NCBI RefSeq assembly: GCF_932526225.1
Contig: NC_064034.1
Span: forward strand, 10,357,387 to 10,417,386
Source of the DNA: Nematostella vectensis
Taxonomy: Eukaryota; Cnidaria; Anthozoa; Actiniaria; Edwardsiidae
Direction: 5' to 3'
Length of the DNA: 60,000 nt
The position numbers and the translations under genes were made by a program. The notes beneath the pieces were generated by a model. It was not told the DNA's origin. It made no database searches and saw nothing but the letters and a program-made list of their open reading frames with translations. Shown piece after piece: positions 19,600-30,643 of the stretch. Position 1 is the first letter of the stretch, and the number at the start of each line of letters is the position of its first letter.

Positions 19600-22480
19600 C
19601 TTCAGGGTACAGGACCCTTAGTCCCCCCAGGGTACAGGACTCTTCGCCCCCCCAGAGTACAGGACCCTTCGTCCCCCCAGGGTACAGGGCCCTTCGTCCC
19701 CCCAGGACACAGCACCCTTTGTCCCCCCAGGGTACAGGACCCTCCGTCCCCCCAGGACACAGCACCCTTTGTCCCCCCAGGGTAGAGGACCCTTCGCCCC
19801 CCCAGAGTACAGGACCCTTCGTCCCCCCAGGGTACAGGACCCTTCGTCCCCCCAGAGTACAGGACCCTTCGCCCCCCCAGGACACAGCACCCTTTGTCCC
19901 CCCAGGGTACAGGACCCTTCGTCCCCCCAGGGTACAGGACCCTCCGTCCCCCCAGGACACAGCACCCTTTGTCCCCCCAGGGTACAGGACCCTTCGTTCC
20001 CCCAGGGTACAGGACCCTTCGTCCCCCAGGGTACAGGACCCTTTGTCCCCCCAGGGTACAGGACCCTTCGTCCCCCCAGGGTACAGGACCCTTCGTCCCT
20101 CAGGGTACAGGACCCTTCGTCCCCCCAGGGTACAGGATCCTTTGTCCCCTCCCCCTCCCCCAGGGTACAGGACCCTTCGTCCCCCCAGGGTACAGGACCT
20201 TTCGTCATCCCCCAGGGTACAGGACCCTTCGTCCCCCCAGGGTACAGGACCCTTTGTCCCCCCAGGGTACAGGACCCTTCGTCCCCCCAGGGTACAGGAC
20301 CCTTCGTTCCCCAGGGTACAGGACCCTTCGTCCCTCAGGGTACAGGATCCTTTGTCCCCTCCCCCTCCAGGGTACAGGACCCTTCGTCCCCCCAGGGTAC
20401 AGGAACTTTCGTCCCCCCCAGGGTACAGGAACCTTTGTCCCCCAGGGTACAGGACCCTTCGTCCCCCCAGGGTACAGGACCCTTTGTCCCCCCAGGGTAC
20501 ATGACCCTTCAACCCCCCAGGGTACAGGACCCTTCATCCCACCAGGGTACAGGACCCTTCGTCCCCCCAGGACACAGCACCCTTTGTCCCCCCAGGGTAC
20601 AGGACCCTCCGTCCCCCCAGGACACAGCACCCTTTGTCCCCCCAGGGTACAGGACCCTTCGCCCCCCCCCCCCCCCCCCCAGAGTAAAGGACCCTTCGTC
20701 CCCCCAGGGTACAGGACCCTTCGTCCCCCCAGGGTACAGGACCCTTCGTCCCCCCAGAGTACAGGACCCTTCGCCCCCCCAGGACACAGCACCCTTTGTC
20801 CCCCCAGGGTACAGGACCCTTCGTCCCCCCAGGGTACAGGACCCTCCGTCCCCCCAGGACACAGCACCCTTTGTCCCCCCAGGGTACAGGACCCTTCGTC
20901 CCCCCAGGGTACAGGGCCCTTCGTCCCCCAGGGTACAGGACCCTTTGTCCCCCCAGGGTACAGGACCCTTCGTTCCCCCAGGGTACAGGACCCTTCGTCC
21001 CTCAGGGTACAGGACCCTTCGTCCCCCCAGGGTACAGGATCCTTTGTCCCCTCCCCCAGGGTACAGGACCCTTCGTCCCCCCAGGGTACAGGACCTTTCG
21101 TCCCCCCCAGGGTACAGGACCCTTCGTCCCCCCAGGGTACAGGACCCTTTGTCCCCCCAGGGTACAGGACCCTTCGTCCCCCCAGGGTACAGGACCCTTC
21201 GTTCCCCAGGGTACAGGACCCTTCGTCCCTCAGGGTACAGGATCCTTTGTCCCCTCCCCCTCCAGGGTACAGGACCCTTCGTCCCCCCAGGGTACAGGAC
21301 CTTTCGTCCCCCCCAGGGTACAGGAACCTTTGTCCCCCAGGGTACAGGACCCTTCGTCCCCCCAGGGTACAGGACCCTTTGTCCCCCCAGGGTACATGAC
21401 CCTTCAACCCCCCAGGGTACAGGACCCTTCATCCCCCCAGGGTACAGGACCCTTTGTCCCCCAGGGTACAGGACCTTTCGTCTCCCCCAGGGTACAGGAA
21501 CCTTCGTCCCCCAGGGTACAGGACCCTTTGTCCCCCCAGGGTACAGGACCCTTCGCCCCCCCCCCCCCCCCCCCCTAGAGTACAGGACCCTTCGTCCCCC
21601 CAGGGTACAGGACCCTTCGTCCCCCCAGAGTACAGGACCCTTCGCCCCCCCAGGACACAGCACCCTTTGTCCCCCCAGGGTACAGGACCCTTCGTCCCCC
21701 CAGGGTACAGGACCCTCCGTCCCCCCAGGACACAGCACCCTTTGTCCCCCCAGGGTACAGGACCCTTCGTCCCCCCAGGGTACAGGGCCCTTCGTCCCCC
21801 AGGGTACAGGACCCTTTGTCCCCCCAGGGTACAGGACCCTTCGTCCCCCCAGGGTACAGGACCCTTCGTCCCTCAGGGTACAGGACCCTTCGTCCCTCAG
21901 GGTACAGGACCCTTCGTCCCTCAGGGTACAGGACCCTTCGTCCCCCCAGGGTACAGGATCCTTTGTCCCCTCCCCCTCCCCCAGGGTACAGGACCCTTCG
22001 TCCCCCCAGGGTACAGGACCTTTCGTCCCCCCCAGGGTACAGGACCCTTCGTCCCCCCAGGGTACAGGACCCTTTGTCCCCCCAGGGTACAGGACCCTTC
22101 GTTCCCCAGGGTACAGGACCCTTCGTCCCTCAGGGTACAGGATCCTTTGTCCCCTCCCCCTCCAGGGTACAGGACCCTTCGTCCCCCCAGGGTACAGGAC
22201 CTTTCGTCCCCCCCAGGGTACAGGAACCTTTGTCCCCCAGGGTACATGACCCTTCATCCCCCCAGGGTACAGGACCCTTCGTCCCCCCAGGGTACAGGAC
22301 CCTTCGTCCCCCCAGGGTACAGGACCCTTCGTCCCCCCAGGGTACAGGACCCTTCGTCCCTCAGGGTACAGGACCCTTCGTCCCCCCAGGGTACAGGACC
22401 CTTCGTCCACCCAGGGTACAGGACCCTTCGTCCACCCATGGTACAGGGCATTTCGTCCCCCCGGGGCACATGATGATACA
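19600..22480. repeat. C-rich minisatellite, ~25 bp unit, in Rh intron 1
   Basis: The core unit is AGGGTACAGGACCCTTCGTC plus a run of C. The number of Cs and the occasional CTCCCCCTCC spacer vary. Marker variants (ATGACCCTTCAACC at 20501 and 21396, and long C runs at 20662-20680 and 21556-21575) repeat about 895 bp apart, showing higher-order duplication. Long open frames on both strands (up to 826 codons) are caused by the repeat and lack coding features. Confidence 0.96.
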
Positions 22481-22547
22481 TGATGTACATTACGCAATTC
22501 GATAAAAAAAAATGACACCACTTATGGTCACGACACGGACATTAGAA

Positions 22548-22602
22548 ACTTTTTTTCTGCCTGATAAAATTTTTTTCTGCCTGATAGAATTTTTTCTGCC
22601 TG
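22548..22602. repeat. Three short tandem copies of TTTTTTCTGCCTGATA
   Basis: The motif occurs three times in a row with small changes, just right of the C-rich array. Confidence 0.8.
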
Positions 22603-22604
22603 AT

Positions 22605-23300
22605 AATTTATGTGTTGTGTTGAGTTGAATGCTTTTTACATGCAATTAGTGCTTTAAGCTCGCCCTAAAGTTTTGAAATTTTTTTCCAGCCTCTAAATTA
22701 ACCTAATAGGTTAATTTATGGTCTAGCCCGTCTCCAATATCAGAAGAAAAATGTTGACCATCTGAAAAACACGCGTTGTCATAGGTGTCTCCGGTCTCAC
22801 GATTGATTGGTCCAACTTGATCCCGCTCTACTGTGTTTGTCAGACGCGAACACAAAGTATGCTAAGTATGCATACCACTTAAATTGTGCTTTTGGAGATT
22901 ATTAACTCGGGCCAAGATGAATTTTTGTAAATTTTTAATCTCAGGTAATGCCACTTGCTAACCCTTATTCCCATTTCTTTACAACCTCAATTATCGATAA
23001 CAACTCAACACAGATCCTGTCACTCAACATGCGCTCAATATGGTGCGATGCGAATCCCATATCGCTAGGTATCCCGCGTTCACGCTACTGGGACTGGGCA
23101 TTCCTCTAAATGTAGGACATGATTAATTCCATAGATTATCATCTCAGAATGAGTAATCTTAGTATTATCTTTACGAAGCTCACTGCTAAGCTTTAAAGTT
23201 ATGTCGTCATGCGAGAATATAAAAAAAGTCAATAATAAAATTATTCTGAAATTTAAGCCAACATGAACAATTCGCATGCACGCTAAATCTTGTAGCCTGA
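22605..23300. other. Intron sequence with no recognised gene
   Basis: This stretch lies between the C-rich array and exon 1b. The minus-strand frame at 23080-23277 has no recognisable motif. Confidence 0.35.
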
Positions 23301-23305
23301 CTTAC

Positions 23306-23540
23306 TTGGGTAATAGACTGTGATGTCGTTTTTGGCTAGTTGTTTAAGTTCTGTAGTGTACGAGTGGTTAATAGTAAGGATCCCACTTCCCGGCAATCTG
23401 TTTTGCCAGTAGAAAGAATTATCCGAGCTCTTGTGTGGGGGCAACGCATGATCGCCGTAGTCGACCAAAGGAGCGTAGAGCACAATCAAAAGTATTTGAA
23501 AAGACAAACAGATAACAGTGAATGTCGGTTCGCCTGCCAT
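23306..23540 (-). CDS. Rhcg-like: Rh ammonium transporter, alternative first coding exon 1b
   Basis: This exon encodes 78 residues plus one base. I chose the ATG at 23540 (MAGEPTFTV) because it aligns with the start of exon 1a (MGRVTFTV). An in-frame ATG at 23603 would add 21 residues. Residues 4-24 form the first membrane helix, followed by YAPLVDYGDHA, parallel to FGVLVKYGDDA in exon 1a. The extracellular loop is about 27 residues longer than in 1a and contains one N-glycosylation sequon (NHS). Vertebrate RhB/RhC glycoproteins also carry a glycan before the FQDVHVM motif. The exon ends ITVYYP-A with a GTAAGT donor in phase 1, the same phase as exon 1a, so it joins exon 2 equally well. Confidence 0.87.
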
Positions 23541-23792
23541 TGGGGCCGGAGTTTGTGGGACCGGGATACGAGAGCACTTCGTGAATGCTCCTCTCCAAGA
23601 CACGACAGGACGCTCTCAGTCTGGGACGCTCTGAGATGTAAGCGACGCGCACAACTTATCAACAACCCACCAAATAGATGTATCATATTTCACGATTTAC
23701 AATAGCCAGAAGGCTAGATTTTCGACGAACGTTCCCGCAAGGGGGGGGGGGGGGGGGGGGGGTGGGGGGGGTGTGGTTCTTCAGTGTAAAAG

Positions 23793-23949
23793 TGATAGGG
23801 ATGCTCGTCGGGAGATTCGAAAAATACCTGCTCACCAAAAGTTGCTATCCTAAAAATACCCCCAGAAGCCCTAGAAAAATACCAATTATCTAAGAGAAAA
23901 GCCTTTTTTTCTCGGATGCCCCCTAAAAATACGACAATCATCCCTATCA
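23793..23949. mobile_element. MITE, 157 bp, TGATAGGGATG termini (copy 1)
   Basis: The left end TGATAGGGATGCTCGTCGGG is mirrored by CGACAATCATCCCTATCA at the right. The interior contains AAAAATACC and its inverse. The related copy 2 is at 24189-24385. A G run of about 40 bases lies just upstream at 23740-23770. Confidence 0.72.
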
Positions 23950-24188
23950 GGTCGACATGGGAAGAACCCTCCCCCCCCGGGGACGAACGCCCTCTAGGTA
24001 GTATATAACGTTATGTAAAGTTATATGGTACCAATAAACATCATCATCATAGTAGTCGTCACCTTTCCTCTTTTACATTTCCAAAGATTTCTTTTGAAAT
24101 AGCAAAATAAAGAAATAAGGAACGGGAATTGATCGGTGTGAGCCTCCTCTTCCTTAGAATCCTGGCCCGGGGTCTTCCCATGTCGACC

Positions 24189-24385
24189 TGATAAGAATGC
24201 TCGTCGTATCTTTAGGGGTTAAAATTGGGCCTCGGGTATTTTTTTAAGGGGTTTCTGATAAAAAATGGCATTTTCTCTTAGAAATGGTATTTTTAAGGCT
24301 TATGAGGTATTTTAAGGGCAGCAATTTTTGGTGTGCAGGTATTTTTTAGGGGTATTTCTCGAATTTCCCGACGAGCATCCCTATT
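24189..24385. mobile_element. MITE, ~197 bp, same family (copy 2)
   Basis: The left end TGATAAGAATGCTCGTCGTA and right end TTTCCCGACGAGCATCCCTA are inverted. The interior has several GGTATTTTTAGGGG-like motifs. Copies 1 and 2 are flanked on their inner sides by ATCAGGTCGACATGGGAAGA and its inverse, making one larger inverted repeat. Confidence 0.68.
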
Positions 24386-24608
24386 AGTTTTACTCTACTT
24401 TACTTTTACCCCATCCGCCTCCCGGGAATCCTGGGTTCGGTCTACCTACACCGCTCTACTTACACCGTGTCAGAGTCACACTGAATTTGTGTAATCGTAC
24501 ACCATACACATTTACGGAATTCAATATGATACTTGACAACTGGATTCCCTTGTCATGATGTTTCCATACAACTCGTGTAGCTCACATCAAGCTCCTAACA
24601 ATGGCTGG

Positions 24609-24707
24609 CACCAACACCTCAATATATCGGGCAACAACACCTCAATATTACGGGCACCAACATCTAAATATTACGGGCACCAACATCTAAATATCACGGA
24701 CGCCAAA
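24609..24707. repeat. Short tandem repeat, ~22-24 bp unit, four copies
   Basis: Units resemble GGGCACCAACATCTAAATAT. The small plus-strand frame across it is incidental. Confidence 0.7.
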
Positions 24708-24709
24708 CC

Positions 24710-27330
24710 ACCACTACAGACACTAATGTACTTGATGTTGGTTATTTGTGGAGATGTTTGTTTTTATTGAAGGTGTCAAGATGCCAAGGATTTCATGTGT
24801 AACTCTTGTGTAACACTTGTACAAATCTTGTGTGTCTCAAGTAGTTCATCTCATAGCCTGTGTTGTTTTTCTCATAGGCAATTGTGTGTGGTTGACCTCC
24901 GTAATGGGATAAATCCAATCTTAAGTGATTATCATAGTGGACATTATAGTGCCATAGGTTAGTCTCCTGAACTCTCAATAAGAAGTAAGAGCACGAGCGT
25001 AGGGCGCAAGTTATTCCCGATTCTCACTGGAACGCAAAAGCGGCAAAGCGGCAAGCGTAAGGGAACGCAACAGCTTGATTTTCTTGCGCTTGTGTTTAAC
25101 TGATTCCCACGTGTGCTGCGTTTGCTTTTGCTCTTGCGTCCCACAAAGAACGAGCTTTTGGCAGTTTAGTGTCGAAATCAAATCCCTCCCCACGATTGGA
25201 TTTCAGACCGACACTAAAACGACCACGCGGGAAACTAACTTTAGGATGCCGGAATGTCGAAAAAAAAGGAAGAGAAAGAATGGAGGATCCGAAAAGTCTC
25301 CGCTTTCTCCGCTTTTTTTAACCGACTTGGGCTGAGTTACGCTTGGCTTCGTTCACGGAAAAAATATTTTGTTAATCAGCTTCTTGAGTTTAGAGACAAT
25401 TGGGGGAAGTGGGCCCTCGAAATATCAAACAGCGCTTTATTGCATTCGAAATTACAACACTGCAATATCGTATACAATGCATAACGTTGACCAGAAAAGA
25501 AAAGGTACCAAGCTCCTGAACAGTACCACTAAAACTTTTTATCCCCCCATTATTCGTTTAAATTTTGTACAAATGGAAATATCCGCAACTTCCCAACGCG
25601 TACTTTGGAAACTCCGCTTTTTCTTGGACCCCAACTGTGATCCGCACATTTTTACGAAATCACAATTCGGACACTCCGATAGAGCCCTGAAATCACTCCA
25701 AGTTAGCGGTTATTGATGTTTCGTGATGTCAAGGGTTTGCAATGAACCGAGATGTTAGTGAACAAAAAATCTCTGACGCGCACAAACGCGGACAAAAGCT
25801 CAACAACTTTTCAACCAGCAGACTTCAATGCCATAAAAACACAAGAACTCAATAAAAAAACCTAAAACTTTTTATTGATGAGCCGTCTGTATTGATGGCG
25901 GGTGTGAGTCAGCGATGTGTCCATCTTGCTTCGTCAAGAACGCGATGCTGCTACTGGTTCACAAAGAGCGCGCCGACCTACAGTCTTATTTTGGATCTCA
26001 TTCCTTCAGCCTGTTTGTCATACTTAAAAAAATGTTTTTTAAATTTTGATTTTCATATATATATTTTTTATTATCACGGCCTGTCTGAGCAGAGCTTTCT
26101 CATGTCTGTTTTTATCACTTCACTTATCCGTGAAACAAACAGGAAAAGCATGGTTCTCTGTCTTGACTCCAGTGTTTATTTTTGAGAGCGTTTAAAGATG
26201 TGTTTGAAGGAGAATGCGCAACATATGGCTTTTGGGAAAATACCAATTAGTTTCCAAGCGCCAAAAGAAAAGAAATCGTTTGTACTAATACTTTAGATCT
26301 ATAGACGCCCCCTCCCCCCATCTAGTTATCTATCTAGTTACAAAATAACGAAGACGCAGAATCCCTTTCAGCTTATAACCCGTGACTAGAAAAGCCACGA
26401 ACAAACCACCAACCCTCTGGCTATGGGTTCAACGGTGAGGAACTATTCAAGAGTGCACTTTGGTCAGTGCCACGCAAGGCTAAAAACGTATACAAATGAA
26501 GACACGAGCAACTGAGGCAAAATACTCTCCTGTGGGCGAGTGTTTGGCCTCGTTACTGCCCTCGACAAACCAAAAAGCCATCCGAGCGATAAACGTCTGA
26601 CTTAAGCAACAGCTACTTTTGCTAATGAATCAATCCAAATCAGCTATTAAATTAAGAAATACTAATTACAGAGCAGAATGTGCCAAGAAAAAGCAAGGAA
26701 TGTATGGTATGTTGTACATTAGCAAAATAACAAAATAATTACGATGACAACATCGTCAACAATATATTCTATATGCAAGTATATTTACTAACAAAGAACT
26801 ACAATGTCGTTATCTTTCGCGAAGATTCAAACAATAACGAGAGAGCGATTGGAAAAGGAATATTTACTTCAAATAGATTGACGACAAGCTCAGGTTCCCT
26901 AAAAAACTCTGAATAAACAAATCTTAATTTTGTGATAGTTTTGGGCAAAACGGTATATACGCAAAATCCGTCCTTTCCGTCGCTATATTCCCATCTTTAC
27001 AGGTTTTCTTAAACCATTCTCTCTGAATATCCTAACGGCAACGCGTTGTGTTTATTTGCCATGGTGTGATTTGAGGGTGTGTCGAAGGTTGAGCTCTATG
27101 CTCAGTTGCGTTTGTTTTGTCTTTAAGTGTTATCAAATCGAGAAGACATTTGCCGACCCAACTATGGAATGCATAATTATATCTGCATTTTTTCTTCTGA
27201 TACAAAATATAATGCGGCAATTAATAATCTCATGACACCTAATGTATGTAGTACTTACTATAATGTCTTGTATATTTACTAAATTATAGAATCAAAAAGC
27301 CCAAACTGTCGCGATCTCGTACCAGAACAA
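24710..27330. other. Intron stretch between exons 1a and 1b; no gene recognised
   Basis: Several open frames of 60-115 codons occur (for example plus strand 25369-25716), but none shows a domain or a convincing splice context. A G/C-rich patch at 24990-25150 contains partly inverted CGCAAGCG and CTTGCGCTTG motifs that may mark a degraded element. Confidence 0.3.
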
Positions 27331-27332
27331 TG

Positions 27333-27462
27333 AATACAATACACCAAAAACTGGACATCGACTCTGCCAATTTTTCAGACTCAAACTTGAGTCTGCCCTG
27401 AAGAAGTCTTATTAAAGACAAAAATTTGGCAGAGTCGATTTCCAGTTTTTGGTGTATTGTAC
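27333..27462. mobile_element. Inverted-repeat element with degenerate hammerhead-like core (full copy)
   Basis: TACAATACACCAAAAACTGG at the left is inverted at the right (CCAGTTTTTGGTGTATTGTA), with about 37 bp of near-perfect inversion. The middle has CAGACTCAA-AC-TTGAGTCTG, then CCCTGAAGAAGTCTTATTAA and AGACAAAAA. A half copy with intact core bases is at 30644-30714. Confidence 0.75.
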
Positions 27463-27469
27463 TAAATTA

Positions 27470-28016
27470 TAGTATTTAGCATAGATGTCAACTCGCCCGT
27501 ATAAGGCGGGTGTCACAAGATTTTGGACCTCTTCCACAAGCCTAAATATTGTGAGAATGTTCATACATTATCTATATTCGCAAGCATTGGCTCTCGTGGG
27601 TTTTTACAGATATTTACTGTATTTCACCCGATTTCAAACTGTCCAAGTTGGGTGGACAACTATGATACAGTGTTCTCAGATGAGCTCTACAAGATGACCC
27701 CATACTATATCATTTGGATATGCCGTTATGTTTTTAACTGATTGTATCAAATTTTGCGCTATGAATTTGTCAAATATGCTTTTGAGATGATAAATATTGC
27801 TATGAGGAGAATAAATGCCACTATAATTTATGAGATGATTAAAAATTGTTCACAGGCACTTTTGGGATTTGAACTCAAGGACCATTCTAGGTTTTTGAGT
27901 TCCGGTAAAAAGGCGATCTTTTAAGCTCTTGCCTAAGGTGCATTTGGAAGCAGCTACACGTGGCTGAATCTAAGTAACCAGCCATGTGCTTGCAAAAAAC
28001 GAGCACGGATACTTAC
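27470..28016. other. Intron sequence next to exon 1a; no gene recognised
   Basis: Short plus-strand frames at 27485-27924 have no recognisable motif. Confidence 0.3.
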
Positions 28017-28170
28017 TGGAATAGTAGACGGAGACTCCGTTTGGTGAAGAAGGAATGCTACCCTTTTTGAGCGGTGTCGCGTCGTCACCATACTTCACGA
28101 GTACTCCAAATAGAATAATGAGTAGAGCTTGCATGCACAGCGCAAATACGGTGAACGTGACTCTTCCCAT
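28017..28170 (-). CDS. Rhcg-like: Rh ammonium transporter, alternative first coding exon 1a
   Basis: This exon encodes 51 residues plus one base, starting MGRVTFTVFALCMQALLIIL. The N-terminal hydrophobic stretch (about residues 4-22) is the first membrane helix, and FGVLVKYGDDA resembles the FGVFVRY region of RhCG. It ends VSVYYS and then a GTAAGT donor, leaving phase 1. Its single base A joins TG at the start of exon 2 to make Met, giving YYS-M-FQDVHVM, close to the YYRYPSFQDVHVM of vertebrate Rh proteins. The following extracellular stretch is short and has no N-glycosylation sequon. Unspliced, the frame closes at 27970. Exon 1a lies 4.5 kb upstream of exon 1b, so each probably has its own promoter. 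Confidence 0.88.
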
Positions 28171-30230
28171 GTTCCGGCTTACACTAACTCGGGGCAGCGA
28201 AAATACTCCGGCCTGCTAGCCTACACGCGCCAAGTGGTCCAGTCTTTCTGCTCGTTACTCAATATCAAATATGAGGCTGAACCGTGAAAAGGCGGGGCTT
28301 TGAGCCGTCAATCTTTCTTGCGCAAGGGTTAGCGCGTTAATTCAAGAGAGCACAGTGGTTGGTGCAGTTCGTACGTGATGCATTTTGTTGTCCTTTTTCT
28401 CGTTTCTCTGGTAATAACTTGTTTAACTATCACAGCTTGCGCTGTTTACTGGTGCATACTGCATGCATCAACACCCTTTCACTATCTCCAGCCTCCACAT
28501 TGCCCTATGGCTTACTTAACAAGCTGAGCTTTTTTCTAGCAGCAAGCAAGCTCGTAGGGATGACTTTCCGTCTTTCGTCTCTGTATGAAAGTTGGTGCGG
28601 GTTCTCAATAGTTATACACTCGCTTCTATCCCCACCCCTCTCCCTATAGCCTGAGATCACTCACTGAATCAGTGTTGCTGCCACAGCATGAGACCAAACA
28701 GCTTTGCTTCATTGTCATTCCTACGATCACCACATAAGCAAGACGAATGTTGAAACAAAAATCTCACACCTTTCACCAAGCTAACGTAACCATCGCCCAT
28801 ATTAGACTCATATAAATGAGTTGTCCTTAGATCCAGGGTCTGTAATTTACTGTTGTCTGTATATGCTGGCTATATGGCAATCTATTGGTTTTCTAGAACG
28901 TTCGAATTCGTTATTCGACTATTTGCGACAGTTTTTAGGTATCCCACTGAGTATACCACCCGAACATTGGCATTTGCCAAGCTTTTTTAGACCGTTTTAA
29001 AGAGGACAATTCCTAGTAAAGTTGTACAATATAGGAATATCTGTGGACATAAATTAGATTACATTAACAGTTGTCTGGAGAACTAGGCGTTGAAAAAAAA
29101 AAAAAGATCGGGGAAACAAATGCCGCCGGCTACCAGACGGAAACAAAATATCCGTATACTGGTATAGGAATATATGAATAATATGTATGGCACTACGAAA
29201 ACGTTGTTTTTAACTAGGAGGCAAACACAAATGAGCGAGCACAAACGCACACCTTTTAGGGGTAGAGCATCAAAATTTGATGACTTTTCCTAAAAATCTG
29301 GGATCAGTTTGTTGAAAACAACATTTTAATATGTGTACCTGGTAACCATAGCAATTACAAATTGGGCAGAACATGTCATATAAACTTTTATACCAAGTTT
29401 AAAAAAAAACAATAAAAATTTACATCTCTATTTTAGGGGAGGAGGGGCAGTGTTTTTTTGTCAATTTTTGACATTCTTGAAATAGTGCTTGTAAAAATAA
29501 CAAACAGCATTCATATCCACTTGAAATCAATAATACAACTTGAAACAAAGATTAAATATTGTCAAAAAGCTTTAGATTTTGCTACCGAGTTTTTATTGAT
29601 ATTTATAACCGTATGTCCTTAAATGACGTCATAGCGTCATTTCATAATGACGCTATGGGAGGGGGTTAATAATTTCCAACTGACCTTCAGGCTTTCTCTC
29701 AGGCCTTACGGAAAGATGGCGTTCAGAATTTCGTCAAAGAATTTTCATTGGTTTTAAAATGGTCCCCCAAAAACGATGAAACAAATAATGTTATAGATGA
29801 GCCAAGTCAGAACTCGGCGGGCGGCGCTCTATATAGGAATGTAAACAGAAAGCAAGGTGAAGCAATTAATGTTTAATGAATTTGTTGTCTGGGTCAGTAT
29901 CATCTCCCGCTAAGTTCTATTATTTGTCTTTGTCTTTAGCTCAGCTCAATCCATGTGTCGCAATCTTGAGAAGTTACTAGAACAGGTATGAAAGATATAA
30001 GCGTTTCTCCCATAGCTAGTACAATAACTGAAGCCCCTCCCACAGATATCATGAGATACAGGTATTATTTTGCGCAATATGTAATAGCGGAGCCAGCGCG
30101 CGTAGCTCCATAGGCATAGAAATATGGTATAGGTATGCGACTTGGTTTTTGTGGTCATCGCGCGGGTACCCTGTGGTGTCACTCGCCAGCCAGCCAGCCA
30201 GCCGCGCGACTCCCAGGCCCCACTCGGCCC
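28171..30230. promoter_or_regulatory. Intergenic region upstream of exon 1a and of the plus-strand candidate gene
   Basis: This 2 kb lies between divergent starts (28170 minus and 30235 plus). The right end (about 30090-30240) is GC- and CpG-richer, with GCCAGCCAGCCAGCC repeats. A CRE-type palindrome is at 29624-29631. No TATA box was assigned with confidence. Confidence 0.35.
29624..29657. promoter_or_regulatory. CRE-type TGACGTCA palindrome next to an 11 bp inverted repeat
   Basis: TGACGTCA is a full cAMP-response-element/bZIP consensus. It overlaps CATAGCGTCAT...ATGACGCTATG, an exact 11 bp inverted repeat with a 6 bp spacer. It is about 600 bp upstream of the plus-strand candidate gene and 1.45 kb upstream of Rh exon 1a. 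Its function is inferred only from the motif. Confidence 0.35.
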
Positions 30231-30234
30231 CGAA

Positions 30235-30314
30235 ATGGCGACTAAATACAAGCACGGAGCAAGGGAAAAAGTTCTTGTCGATGATGCGATGATTATTTAT
30301 TTTGCCTCAAATTT
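30235..30314 (+). CDS. Candidate first coding exon of a plus-strand gene
   Basis: ATG at 30235 sits at the end of a GC-rich stretch and starts MATKYKHGAREKVLVDDAMI. The frame continues IYFASNF and stops at TGA if not spliced. A GTGACT donor follows NF in phase 0. The start loosely resembles MRG15/MSL3-type chromo-barrel N-termini (K-K-x-G-x-EKVL), but nothing more supports that. The phase does not match the next proposed exon (phase 1), so the border is uncertain. Confidence 0.3.
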
Positions 30315-30387
30315 TGTGACTTGAGGATAAATTCAACTAGAGGAGATCTACTAACATTCATTCACGTCAAGGTTTATCTGGTTTTAG

Positions 30388-30463
30388 CTAGTGAATTTAA
30401 GCAAATAACAGTTCACATTAAAAAGCGAACAGAACCACAAGAAAGCGACAAAAATAATGCAAG
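30388..30463 (+). CDS. Candidate internal exon of the plus-strand gene
   Basis: The exon follows CTGGTTTTAG and ends AG|GTGAGT, a near-perfect donor. It is 76 bp, entering in phase 1 and leaving in phase 2. It encodes SEFKQITVHIKKRTEPQESD and then KNNA with a split Arg. The same frame is open upstream to about 30285. It joins the exon at 31061 in phase. Confidence 0.4.
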
Positions 30464-30643
30464 GTGAGTTTCGGACGACGATTTGTATTGTCTATTGAGG
30501 ATATGACAGTTATTAGGCTTTTTGTTGTCCTTTTGTATGCTTTGAGAATGCGAGTGCTTAACTTAGTAATCAAATTAATTGAGCATAACAACTTTCGTTT
30601 AGGCATTCTTCGTTTTATCTATATTCTTGATTGTGATGAATAA

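Larger units (their letters stand above)
12101..28170 (-). other. Rhcg-like: Gene span: Rh-type ammonium transporter, 8 coding exons with two alternative first exons
   Basis: This is the whole recognisable locus, transcribed on the minus strand. Exons in transcript order are 1a (28170-28017) or 1b (23540-23306), then 2 (19170-18975), 3 (17508-17213), 4 (15933-15764), 5 (15442-15305), 6 (14907-14771), 7 (12882-12701) and 8 (12174-12101). All junctions are GT..AG and all phases match: 1, 2, 1, 0, 0, 2, 1, then out in phase 0. The product has about 12 hydrophobic segments, the twin channel histidines (H178 and H337, numbered with exon 1a) and the DAGGS and NNLHG motifs of the Amt/Rh family. Rh glycoproteins conduct NH3/ammonium and possibly CO2 across the plasma membrane. 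Family assignment comes from my memory of conserved Rh motifs, not from a search. The C-terminal end after exon 8 is unresolved. Confidence 0.93.

Noticed and set aside
19769-22521. Very long open frames on both strands (826 and 670 codons), Pro/Gly/Tyr/Arg-rich
   Set aside because: Both strands and several frames are open because the repeat unit lacks stops. Peptides are pure repeats, no splice-independent start context exists, and the region is inside a well-supported intron.
25369-25716. 115-codon plus-strand frame in the 1a intron
   Set aside because: It has no recognisable domain or coding features beyond being open.
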